DNA from: WHSM01 sp050701635
GTDB taxonomy: Bacteria; Actinomycetota; Actinomycetes; Mycobacteriales; Micromonosporaceae
DNA length: 9,374 nucleotides
NCBI GenBank assembly: GCA_050701635.1
Contig: JBOGDF010000228.1
Coordinates: 1-9,374 of the forward strand
Direction of reading: 5' to 3'
The notes beneath the pieces are model-generated. The model was not told the origin of the DNA. It saw only the letters and a list, made by a program, of their open reading frames with translations, and made no database searches. Positions 1 to 7,700 of the stretch are shown here, piece by piece. The position numbers were made by a program, and so were the translations under genes. Each line of letters opens with the position of its first letter. The first letter of the stretch is position 1.

Positions 1-11
1 GGCGAGTCGAT

Positions 12-1430
12 TCACGCTGAATGTTGTGTGAGTGCGGCGTACAGGTCCGGAACGAACTCCCCGACCGCCTGGTTGCGTTTGCGCTTGTTGAGGTCGGTGG
101 CGAGCTGCCGGAGAAGGTCGACGCTGCGGGGGGATCGGACGTGGTTGAGCCGGGTGATCGCGACACGACCGGCGTCGCAGGCTGCTTCGAGCTGGCCGCG
201 CGTGGCGTAGCCGAGGGAGAGCCAGGCTCCTTCATATAGGGCGCGGCGTTGCGAGGCGTGGTCGAGTGGCACCTGGTGGGCGCCGGTACGCAGCAGCCGT
301 TGTCCGTCTCGGATGAGCCGGTTTCCGCCGCTGGTGTCGCCAGCGCCGCGTTGCCGACGCCCGGCGAGAATGAGCGAGTAGCCGGCCTGGCAGTCGAGGT
401 GGTTGGGGGTCAGGTAGTACATCCACTCGGGGTCGTGTTCCAGGTTTCGCTTGTCGAGCAGGTCGAGCGCCTGGCCACGCGCGCGGTGGAACTCGCGGAC
501 GCGGTTCGCACCGGCGTAGGCGTGGGCGAGCCGGCTGGTGATCGACGCGCGGACGCTGGAGGTGGTCTTCGCGGCGGCGCGGGTGGCGGCCTCGCCGAGC
601 ACCACGGCGTCTTCGGACTGATCGAGGGTGGTGGCCTGCACTGATAGGTCAGCGAGGACGTGTCCGGCCATGGCGGTGTATCCGGCATCGTGGGAGGCGC
701 GTAGCGCGGTAAAGAGGTAGCGCTGTGCGAGACCGTGCCGGTCGGCGTCGAAGGCCATCCACCCGGCCAGTTGGGCGAGTTCGGCCAGTGCCACCAGCAG
801 CCGCCGGGTGGTGGCGGCACTGTGGCCGCCCTCGGCGAGCACGAGAGACACCGCACGGACCTGGGCGCCGACGTAGCTGAGGTTGGCGGCCCCGCCCTTA
901 GCGTCGTCGAGCCGCTGCAACAGGGGAATACTTTGCTCGATCTGGGCGAGGAGGGGACTGTCGCCACCGGCAGGGACAGCGGCGCTGAGCTGTCCCAGCG
1001 GCGCCTCACGGGTGAGGTAAGCCCACACGGCGCGGGCCAGCGCGGCGCCAGAGACGGCGAGGAAAACCCGCCGGTCGGTCAGTCCAGCCATCACCCAATC
1101 CTGGGCAACCCGTACGGTTGAGTCCATGGTCCACGGCAGCTCGATGCCGTTGGTGGCCAACGTGACCGCCGCCGAGTCGGACACTGCGCCCTGCCACAAC
1201 CGCCGGACCTCGACCGGATGTCCGAGGCGGCGGGACAGAACGTAGGCGGTCAGCGCAGGCAGCGGATGTCGTGGCACGCCACCTTTGTCACGCCAGTAGT
1301 AGGGCGCGGTGTCGGACACGGTGCCGGCGCCGAACAGTTTGTTGATCTCGCGTGCGAGGACGCGTGGGCTCCAGCCCGCTTCGTCGAGGTAGGCGGACAG
1401 GATGGTGTTCGTCTCGGTCGCGGTTACCAC
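12..1430 (-). CDS. HTH transcriptional regulator of the large actinobacterial type
   Basis: Predicted cytoplasmic DNA-binding regulator of 472 residues. The N-terminal 80 or so residues look like the HTH module common in Streptomyces and Micromonospora regulators: a helix ending in DEAGWSPRVLAREIN (about 16-30), then a Tyr-Trp-containing segment and a second helical block with LSRRLGHPV (about 65-73). The remaining 390 residues are Ala/Leu/Arg-rich helices of TPR-like character (for example LAQRYLFTALRASHDAGY), as in regulators with a C-terminal sensor domain. The start is the GTG at 1428-1430. Only a G run directly abuts it, so the message may be leaderless. It is transcribed divergently from the 1586-7420 operon, which makes it the likely local regulator; that is inference from position. 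The ligand is unknown. Confidence 0.85.
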   Translation of the reverse strand: MVTATETNTILSAYLDEAGWSPRVLAREINKLFGAGTVSDTAPYYWRDKGGVPRHPLPALTAYVLSRRLGHPVEVRRLWQGAVSDSAAVTLATNGIELPWTMDSTVRVAQDWVMAGLTDRRVFLAVSGAALARAVWAYLTREAPLGQLSAAVPAGGDSPLLAQIEQSIPLLQRLDDAKGGAANLSYVGAQVRAVSLVLAEGGHSAATTRRLLVALAELAQLAGWMAFDADRHGLAQRYLFTALRASHDAGYTAMAGHVLADLSVQATTLDQSEDAVVLGEAATRAAAKTTSSVRASITSRLAHAYAGANRVREFHRARGQALDLLDKRNLEHDPEWMYYLTPNHLDCQAGYSLILAGRRQRGAGDTSGGNRLIRDGQRLLRTGAHQVPLDHASQRRALYEGAWLSLGYATRGQLEAACDAGRVAITRLNHVRSPRSVDLLRQLATDLNKRKRNQAVGEFVPDLYAALTQHSA

Positions 1431-1585
1431 CCCCGTGGGACAGGTCGTTGCGGTGACGGTAGCCGATCGTCCACGGGCGGCGACAGTCCGTTGCCGCGGA
1501 AGTTGACGTTCTTGACGCCGCTTTGCCCTCCCGTTGAGCGCACGACACCGATGTGCTGGCAGAGCTAACGAAAGGGGTGATCGAC
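1431..1585. promoter_or_regulatory. Divergent intergenic region, probable promoters and operator
   Basis: This 155-base gap separates the minus-strand regulator from the plus-strand operon, so promoters for both must lie here or just inside the genes. Two TTGACG hexamers occur on the plus strand (1503-1508 and 1512-1517) and resemble a sigma-70 -35 box, but no convincing -10 box is seen at proper spacing. A short inverted pair CCGTGG (1434-1439) and CCACGG (1471-1476) could be part of an operator but is only 6 bp. No small ORF with a ribosome binding site was found. Confidence 0.35.
1571..1577 (+). promoter_or_regulatory. Ribosome binding site that decides the HprK-like start
   Basis: AAAGGGG lies 8 bases before the GTG at 1586. 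The upstream in-frame GTGs at 1553 and 1577 have no such site at proper distance (1577 overlaps the purine run itself), so 1586 is the preferred start. Confidence 0.55.
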
Positions 1586-2644
1586 GTGGAGACTGTGTCC
1601 CCTTGGTGTTCGCGGTCCGCGGCCCGCGGTCGCGGCACCAGTGGCGGCTCGCCGACGTCGGCTGTCACGTACCAGATAGGGCCAGCACGTGTGCAACTGC
1701 TGACCGATCAGACTCGGCTGCTGGGGTACCTCGACGCGTTCTACGACACGGTGGCCGAGGAGCCGGCAGGTGACGGCTGGTTGGTCGACGCTCGCCTCGG
1801 CCCGGGTGACGGGATGGCACGCGACGCGTGGGGCGTGGCACGCGCCCTCGACGCGGAACGGCGGGTGATCCGGCTGCGAGCCGACGATGTGGATGGTCTG
1901 GCGGTCACCGTCCGGAAATGTCTTCGAGAGGCGATGGTCGACTACTGCGAGCGACGGGGCTACACGATGCTGCACGCCTCGGCGTTCGCCGACGCCGACC
2001 GGGCGATTGTCGTGGTCGGTGACAAGGGCAGCGGCAAGACCACGTTGGCGTTGAGGGCATGCCTGCTAGACGGCTTCCGGTACATCGCCAATGACCACCT
2101 GATCGCCTACATGGAAGGTGGCGGCTTGGTGCTGACGTCGCTGCCGACGCTGATTCCGGTCAAGGTGGGCACCTTCCTCGACCTGGAGGCGCTGCTGCCG
2201 AAGCCGTGGGACTGCGAGGGCGTCGACGTTGATGCCTATAGGGGAATGCCGGCGGCCGAAAGGTACCGCCACCAGGCGCGGCTGCTGTACACCTACCGGC
2301 AGCTCGGTCAACCGAACCCGGTCACGATCCGCATCGGCGAACCGGCCGGCCCGAGGCTCGCGGTGGTGTTCGCCCGCTACGGTCAACAGCCACAGGTGAG
2401 CGTGGTGTCGAGCGTGCAGGGTCCAGACGCGCTGATGGAGCACGTGCGCACGGACTGGATGTTCAACCCGAACCTGAATCAGCGGTATCTCGCCAGGGAC
2501 GAACGAGGCGCGCCGCAATACCTCAGCGACGCGCGCGGCCTGGTTGAGGAGATCACCCGACGGGCGGATGTGCTCACCCACACCCACCGCGGCGAGCCCG
2601 GTCCGCTGCTGGCCGCACTCAATGAGATGTGGACCACGTCGTGA
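1586..2644 (+). CDS. HPr-kinase-like P-loop kinase
   Basis: A protein of 352 residues (if started at GTG 1586) with a clear Walker A motif, GDKGSGKT at residues 145-152. It follows a beta strand (AIVVV) and a helix rich in Ala/His (MLHASAFA). The segment YIANDHLIAY shortly after places an Asp where HprK-like proteins keep a metal or catalytic acid. This layout is that of HPr kinase/phosphorylase-related P-loop proteins found in actinobacterial biosynthetic clusters, where some phosphorylate peptides or small molecules rather than the PTS protein HPr. No HPr or PTS gene is in the window. The first 30 or so residues are Ser/Gly/Arg-rich and probably disordered. It is the first gene of the operon and its TGA overlaps the next start (GTGA, 2641-2644). 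The true substrate is unknown; a phosphorylated sugar or peptide is inferred from the neighbours. Confidence 0.75.
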   Translation: METVSPWCSRSAARGRGTSGGSPTSAVTYQIGPARVQLLTDQTRLLGYLDAFYDTVAEEPAGDGWLVDARLGPGDGMARDAWGVARALDAERRVIRLRADDVDGLAVTVRKCLREAMVDYCERRGYTMLHASAFADADRAIVVVGDKGSGKTTLALRACLLDGFRYIANDHLIAYMEGGGLVLTSLPTLIPVKVGTFLDLEALLPKPWDCEGVDVDAYRGMPAAERYRHQARLLYTYRQLGQPNPVTIRIGEPAGPRLAVVFARYGQQPQVSVVSSVQGPDALMEHVRTDWMFNPNLNQRYLARDERGAPQYLSDARGLVEEITRRADVLTHTHRGEPGPLLAALNEMWTTS

Positions 2645-3582
2645 AGCCGCTGGTGAGCATCATCATCCCGACCCGTAACCGGCCCGCACCGCTACGGGAG
2701 GCACTGGCCAGCCTCGCGGGGCAGACCGCCGTTGCCGATCAGACGGAGGTGATCGTCGTCAACGACGGCGGGCTCAACATCGCCCCGACCATCCGATACG
2801 CCCGTGACCTCGGTCTTGACGCACGGCTGATCACCCACCGGCGACGCCGTGGCCTGCCTGTGGCCCGCAACAGCGGCCTGCAGGCGGCCAGCGGAGACTT
2901 CGTCGGGTTCCTCGACGACGATGACGTGCTCCTGCCGCACCACCTGGTCACCGCGTTGAAGGCCCACGACGAAGACCGCCTCGACGCGGTGTACACCACC
3001 TGCCTGGTGAGCCCCCGCCGCCTCAACCCCGCCAGCACGGTCACCGGTGTGCCGCACCGGTTCGACGTCGACTTCGACCCCGAACTGCTTTCGGTGTGCA
3101 ACTTCATGCCCGTGCACAGCCTGCTGTTTCGGCGACTGCCAGATACAGCGCGGTTCGACCCCACTCTGCCCGCCCTGGAAGACTGGGACATGTGGCTGCG
3201 GCTGGTCCGCGACCACGGCGCGCGGCTGCGGCACATCCCGGAACCCACCGTCATCTACCACCGGATCCGCGATACCGGCTCCATGACCGGCGACGCAGCC
3301 CGGCAGGTCGCCGCGTTCAACACCTTCGGAGACCTGCTCCGCGGCCTCTGGCGCCGCTGGCCCACTGAATCAGCGAAAGTCACCCGATTTAGGGGCTGGC
3401 TGGGTGTCCTGTACTGGCACGTGCTCGCCCGACTCGCCGCCGACCGCCCGGTCAACCCGTTCTACTACGAGCGGTGCGTCCAGACGCTGGTAAGCGCCTG
3501 GAACGGCCTGCAGACCGAGGATGATCTCATCGAACGGCTCGCCGCCACGGTCGTGGAGGAAACCGATGCACCCACCGACTAG
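2641..3582 (+). CDS. Family 2 glycosyltransferase (GT-A fold)
   Basis: A protein of 313 residues typical of GT2 enzymes, which move a sugar from a nucleotide-sugar donor to an acceptor with inversion. The N-terminus has the nucleotide-binding strand SIIIPTRNRP and then VVNDGG. The segment RRGLPVARNSGL precedes the metal-binding Asp cluster DDDD (residues 92-95). A later ED motif within EDWDMWLRL (Glu180, Asp181) fits the catalytic-base region. There are no transmembrane helices, so it is probably a soluble cytoplasmic enzyme. The GTG at 2641 was chosen because it forms a GTGA overlap with the upstream stop. An in-frame GTG at 2629 would add four residues and cannot be excluded. The 3' end overlaps the next gene by 17 bases. 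Donor and acceptor cannot be read from sequence. Confidence 0.9.
   Translation: MKPLVSIIIPTRNRPAPLREALASLAGQTAVADQTEVIVVNDGGLNIAPTIRYARDLGLDARLITHRRRRGLPVARNSGLQAASGDFVGFLDDDDVLLPHHLVTALKAHDEDRLDAVYTTCLVSPRRLNPASTVTGVPHRFDVDFDPELLSVCNFMPVHSLLFRRLPDTARFDPTLPALEDWDMWLRLVRDHGARLRHIPEPTVIYHRIRDTGSMTGDAARQVAAFNTFGDLLRGLWRRWPTESAKVTRFRGWLGVLYWHVLARLAADRPVNPFYYERCVQTLVSAWNGLQTEDDLIERLAATVVEETDAPTD
3555..3560 (+). promoter_or_regulatory. Ribosome binding site for the APH-like kinase
   Basis: GGAGGA lies inside the end of the GT2 gene, 5 bases before ATG 3566. It fixes that start in preference to the upstream in-frame codon at 3521. Confidence 0.7.
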
Positions 3583-4444
3583 CGACCCCCCCACCGAACT
3601 GGAAGGGGTCGCCGCCGCCCTCGGCCTACACGTCGAGGGAGAGCTGCGGCGCACCGACAAGACCCTGCTCGCCGCTGGTCGGTGGAACGACAGGCCGGTG
3701 GTGGTGAAGCTGCTGACCGACACCGACCCGTTCTGGGTCGCCAAGTGGCGCCACGAGATCGACGTATACCGGATTTTCCGGGACCACCCGCCCCCGGTGC
3801 GCGCAGCGAAGCTGCTGCACACCGACGGCAGGCGGCTGCTCATCGTCGAACGGCTTCCCGGCGTGCCCGTCGACCGCGACCGCTACCCGGCCCGGCCGGT
3901 TGAGGCCCCGGCAGTCAACGCCGCCGCCGACGCGGTCGTCACCCTGGCGTCCTGGCGGCCCGCGCCGCCCGGATTCCAGCCGATCTTCAACTACCCCGAC
4001 CGCATCGCCCGCTACCACGCCCACGGTCTGCTCGACGGCACCGATCGACAGGCGCTCACCACGCTGCTAGAGGCGTCGGGCGACCAGTGGGAGGTCAACC
4101 ACGGCGACCCCCTGCCCAGCAACATCATCTACGACGGCGCCATCTGCGGCCTGGTCGACTGGGAGTTCACCGGCCTCTACCTGCCCGGCTTCGACCTTGC
4201 CATGCTGCACACCGTGCTCGCGAACACGCCGCACGCCCGCGATGTCATCGACCACCACGTAACGACGCGGAACATCCAGGTGCCGTTCGCGGTCAACCTC
4301 GCCATGGCCATCACGCGAGAACTGCGGCTACACCGCGAGCTGCCCGCCGACAACCCGCAGCGGAGGCGCCTGGCGACCATCACCGCCACATGGCGCGCCG
4401 CGCGGCAACGCATCCACACCCTCGCGTCCCAGGCAGGTCACTAG
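3566..4444 (+). CDS. APH/choline-kinase-fold phosphotransferase
   Basis: A protein of 292 residues with the aminoglycoside phosphotransferase fold, which transfers the gamma-phosphate of ATP to a hydroxyl of a small molecule. Visible motifs are the ATP-binding lysine in VVVKLL (Lys48), a Glu-bearing helix in WRHEIDVYR, the hinge segment LLIVERLPG, the catalytic loop HGDPLPSN (His179, Asp181, Asn186) and the metal-binding DWE (Asp198). All catalytic residues are present, so it should be active. Members of this fold act on aminoglycosides, choline, homoserine or sugars. Lying between glycosyltransferases, this one more likely phosphorylates a sugar or pathway intermediate than confers resistance; that is inference. 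The gene starts inside the GT2 gene and ends directly against the next ATG (TAGATG). Confidence 0.85.
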   Translation: MHPPTSDPPTELEGVAAALGLHVEGELRRTDKTLLAAGRWNDRPVVVKLLTDTDPFWVAKWRHEIDVYRIFRDHPPPVRAAKLLHTDGRRLLIVERLPGVPVDRDRYPARPVEAPAVNAAADAVVTLASWRPAPPGFQPIFNYPDRIARYHAHGLLDGTDRQALTTLLEASGDQWEVNHGDPLPSNIIYDGAICGLVDWEFTGLYLPGFDLAMLHTVLANTPHARDVIDHHVTTRNIQVPFAVNLAMAITRELRLHRELPADNPQRRRLATITATWRAARQRIHTLASQAGH

Positions 4445-5557
4445 ATGCACATCACCCTCGTCCACCGCGACCTGCACCAGGTCACCCGCGGCGGTATCTG
4501 CACCATCTACCGGGCCCTGGCTCCACGCCTGGTCGCCTCCGGCCACCAGGTCACCCTCCTCACCCAGCACACTCCGCACCCGGTGGCGGTGCCCGGCGCT
4601 GACGTGGTGGCCCTGCCCAGGACCGACGATCTCGATGAGCACCGGCACGCCGTCGCCGCGGTACTGCGCGGCATCACCCCGGATGTGGTCGACTGCTCCA
4701 CCTGGGAAGCCGAGACGCTCACCTACCTTCAGGTGCCCCGCGAACTCCGCGCCGCGGTCGTTGCACGGGGTGATCTCAGCGCCGCCACCATGGGCGTCCG
4801 CGACCTCGCCGATGCCGAACGGCAGCTCGTGCACACTGCCGACGCGGTGATCGCGGTCAGCGTGTTCGCCGCGCGAGACCTAGCCACCGTCTACGGCATC
4901 CCCGCGCCGGCCGTGATCTCCAACGGCGTCGACCGCGACACCTTCCACCCAGGGGCCGCCGCACCGCCCCGCTCTGGCTACCAGATCACGCTCGACACGG
5001 CGGGGCACGTGGCCACCAGGCAGATGCTGACCGCTGGCGCGCCGGTGCCCCCATGGAACCACGCCGGTGACACCAGGCCAAAGCTGGTGTGGGTCGGCAA
5101 GATCACCCCGATGAAAGGCTGGGACCGGCTGGTCAGGATCCGCCGGCTACTCGGCGCCCGCGCGCACCTCACCCTGCTGCTAGGACATGCACCGGCGTTC
5201 TGCCCGGTCGAGCTGACCGGCCGCGGCGACGTCACGGTCATCCAAGACCTCGACGACACCGACCTACGCGGCTTCTACCGCGCCGCGGACTGGCTGCTGT
5301 CCACCTCCCGCTGGGAGGGCTTCGGGCTCGCCATCGCCGAAGCCATCGCGTCCGGCACCCCCGCCCTGCTACCGGCGGACCTCGGCACTGCTCCCGAACT
5401 GCTCGCCGCCGGCGGTGGCCTCACCTACACCAGCGACGAGCACGTCCTCGACCTGATCGCCCAGAGACCGGCCACGCCGGTGCGGCTGCCGGCATGCCTG
5501 GACTGGGACCGCAACACCCAAGCCAGCCTCGCCCTCTACCAGCAGGTCGCGGGGTGA
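4445..5557 (+). CDS. Family 4 glycosyltransferase (GT-B fold)
   Basis: A retaining GT4-type enzyme of 370 residues. The N-terminal Rossmann domain begins MHITLVHRDLHQVTRGG, with the glycine turn and the helix ALAPRLVASGHQVTLL usual for the acceptor domain. The linker ISNGVDRDTFHP is the classic GT4 hinge. The C-terminal donor domain has VGKITPMKGWDRL and the E-x7-E signature EGFGLAIAE (Glu291 and Glu299), followed by ASGTPALLP. Every family hallmark is intact. Its ATG abuts the stop of the kinase gene, and only a weak ribosome binding site (CAGG) is seen, so translation is probably coupled. It is cytoplasmic, and the sugar is unknown. Confidence 0.92.
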   Translation: MHITLVHRDLHQVTRGGICTIYRALAPRLVASGHQVTLLTQHTPHPVAVPGADVVALPRTDDLDEHRHAVAAVLRGITPDVVDCSTWEAETLTYLQVPRELRAAVVARGDLSAATMGVRDLADAERQLVHTADAVIAVSVFAARDLATVYGIPAPAVISNGVDRDTFHPGAAAPPRSGYQITLDTAGHVATRQMLTAGAPVPPWNHAGDTRPKLVWVGKITPMKGWDRLVRIRRLLGARAHLTLLLGHAPAFCPVELTGRGDVTVIQDLDDTDLRGFYRAADWLLSTSRWEGFGLAIAEAIASGTPALLPADLGTAPELLAAGGGLTYTSDEHVLDLIAQRPATPVRLPACLDWDRNTQASLALYQQVAG

Positions 5558-5564
5558 GGTCGCG

Positions 5565-6698
5565 GTGCGGATCCTGCTCCTCGGGCCACGCCACGACGGC
5601 GGAAGCCTCCCGCCCTACCTGGCCGTCCTGGCCACAGCGCTACGCCGCCACGGTAACCACGTCGACTGGCGCGGCACAGACGGCCTGCCCTACGACACGA
5701 CCAACGAGCGGTTCTGGGTTGCGTCACGAATCCTCCGCGCCGCGCAGAAGTTGCTGCGCGACGTTGACCTCGACGCGTACGACATCATCAGCCTGCACTT
5801 CGGCAACCTTGAGATTGAGCAGCTCATCCCTACCCTGCTACCCACCCGAAGACCACCGGTCGTCCACCATGTGCACAGCCTCGACTGGACACTCTTCAGC
5901 GAGCACGTGCCCGTCCCTGAGCTGCGGGACGCAGTGCATGCCGCCACGGCCGGACTCGACGGCTACCTCTGCTTCGGCCGCTACGCCCAACAGATCATCG
6001 AGCAACGCACTGGATCGACCACCCCGTCAATCACGGTATGGCTGCCCACCACCATCCCACCCACCACGACGGGCAAGGCACCACCTGGGCTGGGAAACCT
6101 TCTCACTGCCTCGCCGCCGCGGATCGTTGCCAGCCTGTACGGCTACGCCGCCCCGTGGAAAGACGCCGCCGGACTCGTCCACGCCCTCCGCCACGCCCAG
6201 CACCCCACCCGAGTCGTGCTCGCCGGGCCCTTCTGGGACGACCCCCAGCAGGCAGGCACCGACCTGGCCGCCGCACGGCCTCAACGACACCCAGGTGCTG
6301 GCGCCGACCTAGTCGTCTGCCCGGACTACCTCGATGCGCAAGCCCGCAAGGCACTCGTTCGAGCCAGCGATCTTGGCGTATTCCCATACCGGCACCAGCC
6401 GACTTTTCAAGGCAGCGGCGCGATTGCCGACTACGTCGCCCACGGCACACCCGTCCTGGTCACCGACGTGGCAAACATGACCGAACTCGCGGGCCCCGCC
6501 GGGCTGGTAGTCCCACCCAACGACGCCGCAGCGTTCGCGGCAGCGCTCGACCGGCTCGCCGGCAACCGCACGCTGCGGGATCGGCTCACCCGTTTCGCAA
6601 TCGAGCGAGCGCCGCTGTTCACCGCCGACCACCACGCGGCCGAGTCCCTACGCCTCTACGAGAAGGTCATCCACCTCCACCGCGGTAGGACCCACTAA
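5565..6698 (+). CDS. GT-B glycosyltransferase, divergent GT4-like
   Basis: A protein of 377 residues beginning with a Rossmann strand, MRILLLGPRHDGGSLPPYL, and a middle region HHVHSLDWTLFSEHVP that resembles GT4 N-domains. The C-domain has VVLAGPFWDDP, then a GT4-like core with GSGAIADYVAHGTPVLVTD and TELAGPAGLVVPP. The usual first Glu of the E-x7-E motif is absent (Gln/Gly there) and the second is replaced by Asp, so the catalytic mode may differ or activity may be reduced. The GTG start has GAGG (5556-5559) 5 bases upstream, within the stop region of the previous gene. It is the second GT-B enzyme in a row, which suggests sequential sugar additions. Confidence 0.82.
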   Translation: MRILLLGPRHDGGSLPPYLAVLATALRRHGNHVDWRGTDGLPYDTTNERFWVASRILRAAQKLLRDVDLDAYDIISLHFGNLEIEQLIPTLLPTRRPPVVHHVHSLDWTLFSEHVPVPELRDAVHAATAGLDGYLCFGRYAQQIIEQRTGSTTPSITVWLPTTIPPTTTGKAPPGLGNLLTASPPRIVASLYGYAAPWKDAAGLVHALRHAQHPTRVVLAGPFWDDPQQAGTDLAAARPQRHPGAGADLVVCPDYLDAQARKALVRASDLGVFPYRHQPTFQGSGAIADYVAHGTPVLVTDVANMTELAGPAGLVVPPNDAAAFAAALDRLAGNRTLRDRLTRFAIERAPLFTADHHAAESLRLYEKVIHLHRGRTH

Positions 6699-7420
6699 TG
6701 CCCGACCCCACAGAGCTGTTCATCGTCCGCCACGGCGAAGCCCACTGCAACCGTGACCAAGTGGTGGGGGGCAACCGCGGATGCACCGGACTTACGTACA
6801 CGGGGCGGGATCAGGTTGCCTGTCTCGCCACCCAGCTGCGCGGCCACCACGCCGAGCGGCCCTTTGACGTGCTCTACACTTCACCGCTACGCCGCACTCG
6901 TGAAACCGCCGACATCATCGCCACCCAGCTTCGGCTAGCGATCCACGACGAGCCGGACCTGCGAGAACAGGACTACGGCACCGCCGACGGGAAACCGTGG
7001 GTCGACGTGGTGGAAGCCTTCGGCGGCGTCCCCGCGCTCGAACCTCACCGGCCCATCGCCGCGGGAGCCGAAACCTGGACCCGATACCTGCGCCGCGCCA
7101 CCAAGGCCCTCAATCGCGTCCTCACCCGGCACGCCGGGCAACGCATCCTCATCATCGGACATGGCGAAACCATCGACGCCTCGTTCCGCCTGCTGCTTAA
7201 CCTCGCCGCCACCAGCCGAGGTCGGGCAGGCTTCGCCGCCCGCCACGCCAGCCTCACCCATTGGGCCCAGCACCCGGTCGCCCTCACCCGACCGCACGCC
7301 GGGTGGCGATGGACCCTCTGCGTCCACAACGCCGTCACCGTCCAGTTCATCTCGCTGGCGCACGAATCTGGAGGGAGACCACGTGAAGATCGAGGCTCTG
7401 AGCGTGGTCCCTATCCCTGA
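6698..7420 (+). CDS. Histidine phosphatase superfamily protein
   Basis: A protein of 240 residues of the phosphoglycerate-mutase-like branch, which removes or moves phosphate through a phospho-histidine. The nucleophile motif is RHGE (His12), with the second phosphate pocket in SPLRRTRET (Arg66), an acidic residue in LREQDYG (Glu90) and the second catalytic histidine in IIGHGET (His155). All are intact. The ATG shares one base with the upstream TAA (TAATG), and AGGA (6687-6690) lies 7 bases before it. Beside two kinase-like genes it probably dephosphorylates a pathway intermediate or product; this is inference. It appears to be the last intact gene of the operon, and a short decayed gene begins within its 3' end. 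Confidence 0.9.
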   Translation: MPDPTELFIVRHGEAHCNRDQVVGGNRGCTGLTYTGRDQVACLATQLRGHHAERPFDVLYTSPLRRTRETADIIATQLRLAIHDEPDLREQDYGTADGKPWVDVVEAFGGVPALEPHRPIAAGAETWTRYLRRATKALNRVLTRHAGQRILIIGHGETIDASFRLLLNLAATSRGRAGFAARHASLTHWAQHPVALTRPHAGWRWTLCVHNAVTVQFISLAHESGGRPREDRGSERGPYP

Positions 7421-7475
7421 GGTGGAGCGCCTGATGGGGCCTGGCACGCCGTTCATCAGCGCAACTCGGCCTTGC
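7383..7475 (+). pseudogene. Start of a decayed operon gene, possibly a GNAT-type protein
   Basis: A GTG at 7383 follows GGAGGGA (7370-7376) by 6 bases and overlaps the phosphatase gene, as a true operon gene would. The first 30 or so codons read as a normal protein, starting VKIEALSVVPIPEVERLMG and reaching TPFISATR. After about 7470 the frame turns into Ser/Thr/Pro-rich sequence with poor G/C bias in third positions, so it is probably not coding there. The opening faintly resembles N-termini of some actinobacterial GNAT acetyltransferases; this is from memory and weak. The frame stays open to 8213 by chance, but it should not be annotated as one long protein with the helical gene. Confidence 0.4.
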
Positions 7476-7513
7476 CACTCAGCTCAGGCAGAGGTCAGTG
7501 AAGAGCTCGATGA

Positions 7514-7624
7514 CGGCACTTCATCCACCGCCACGAGGTCCGTCGCGCCGAACTTGCGACGCTCGTCTGGCGGGTTAGCGCCTACTCCGTCCACGGGTTC
7601 ACTTATGACGCCGCCACGGTGTAG
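7514..7624 (+). pseudogene. Protein-like C-terminal fragment without a start
   Basis: In another frame, directly after a TGA at 7511-7513, 36 codons read as plausible protein (for example HRHEVRRAELATLVWRVSAY) with G/C-rich third positions, ending at TAG 7622-7624. There is no start codon. It may be the tail of a gene whose front was lost by deletion or frameshift, perhaps but not necessarily the one starting at 7383. The family was not recognised. Confidence 0.3.
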
Positions 7625-7700
7625 CCCCACCACACCGGGATTCGTTCCACAACCCGCGAGTGTGGCACCCTCCCAACCACCCCGACACCAAGGAGCAAGA
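7625..7700 (+). promoter_or_regulatory. Leader region before the helical/EndoU unit
   Basis: This 76-base stretch upstream of the 7701 gene holds a short inverted repeat, CCACA (7647-7651) and TGTGG (7661-7665), around a 9-base loop. No clear -35/-10 pair is visible. A promoter for the toxin unit could lie here or in the decayed stretch before it. Confidence 0.3.
7690..7695 (+). promoter_or_regulatory. Ribosome binding site of the helical protein gene
   Basis: AAGGAG lies 5 bases before ATG 7701. This is the best site in the neighbourhood and fixes the start, in place of the in-frame GTG 7383 or ATG codons further upstream. Confidence 0.8.

Noticed and set aside
249..644. Plus-strand open frames opposite the regulator gene
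   Set aside because: Shadows of a well-supported minus-strand gene in high-GC DNA, with no family motifs.
1436..1507. Small plus-strand ORF in the divergent intergenic region as a precursor peptide
   Set aside because: Only 23 codons, with no ribosome binding site and no peptide-like features.
3566..4444. Aminoglycoside resistance gene
   Set aside because: The fold matches APH, but the operon context of glycosyltransferases and a phosphatase points to a biosynthetic kinase. There is no specific resemblance to a named resistance enzyme.
5089..6312. A 407-codon open frame overlapping both GT-B genes
   Set aside because: Composition is Arg/Pro/His/Thr-rich without motifs, and both overlapped genes have clear glycosyltransferase signatures.
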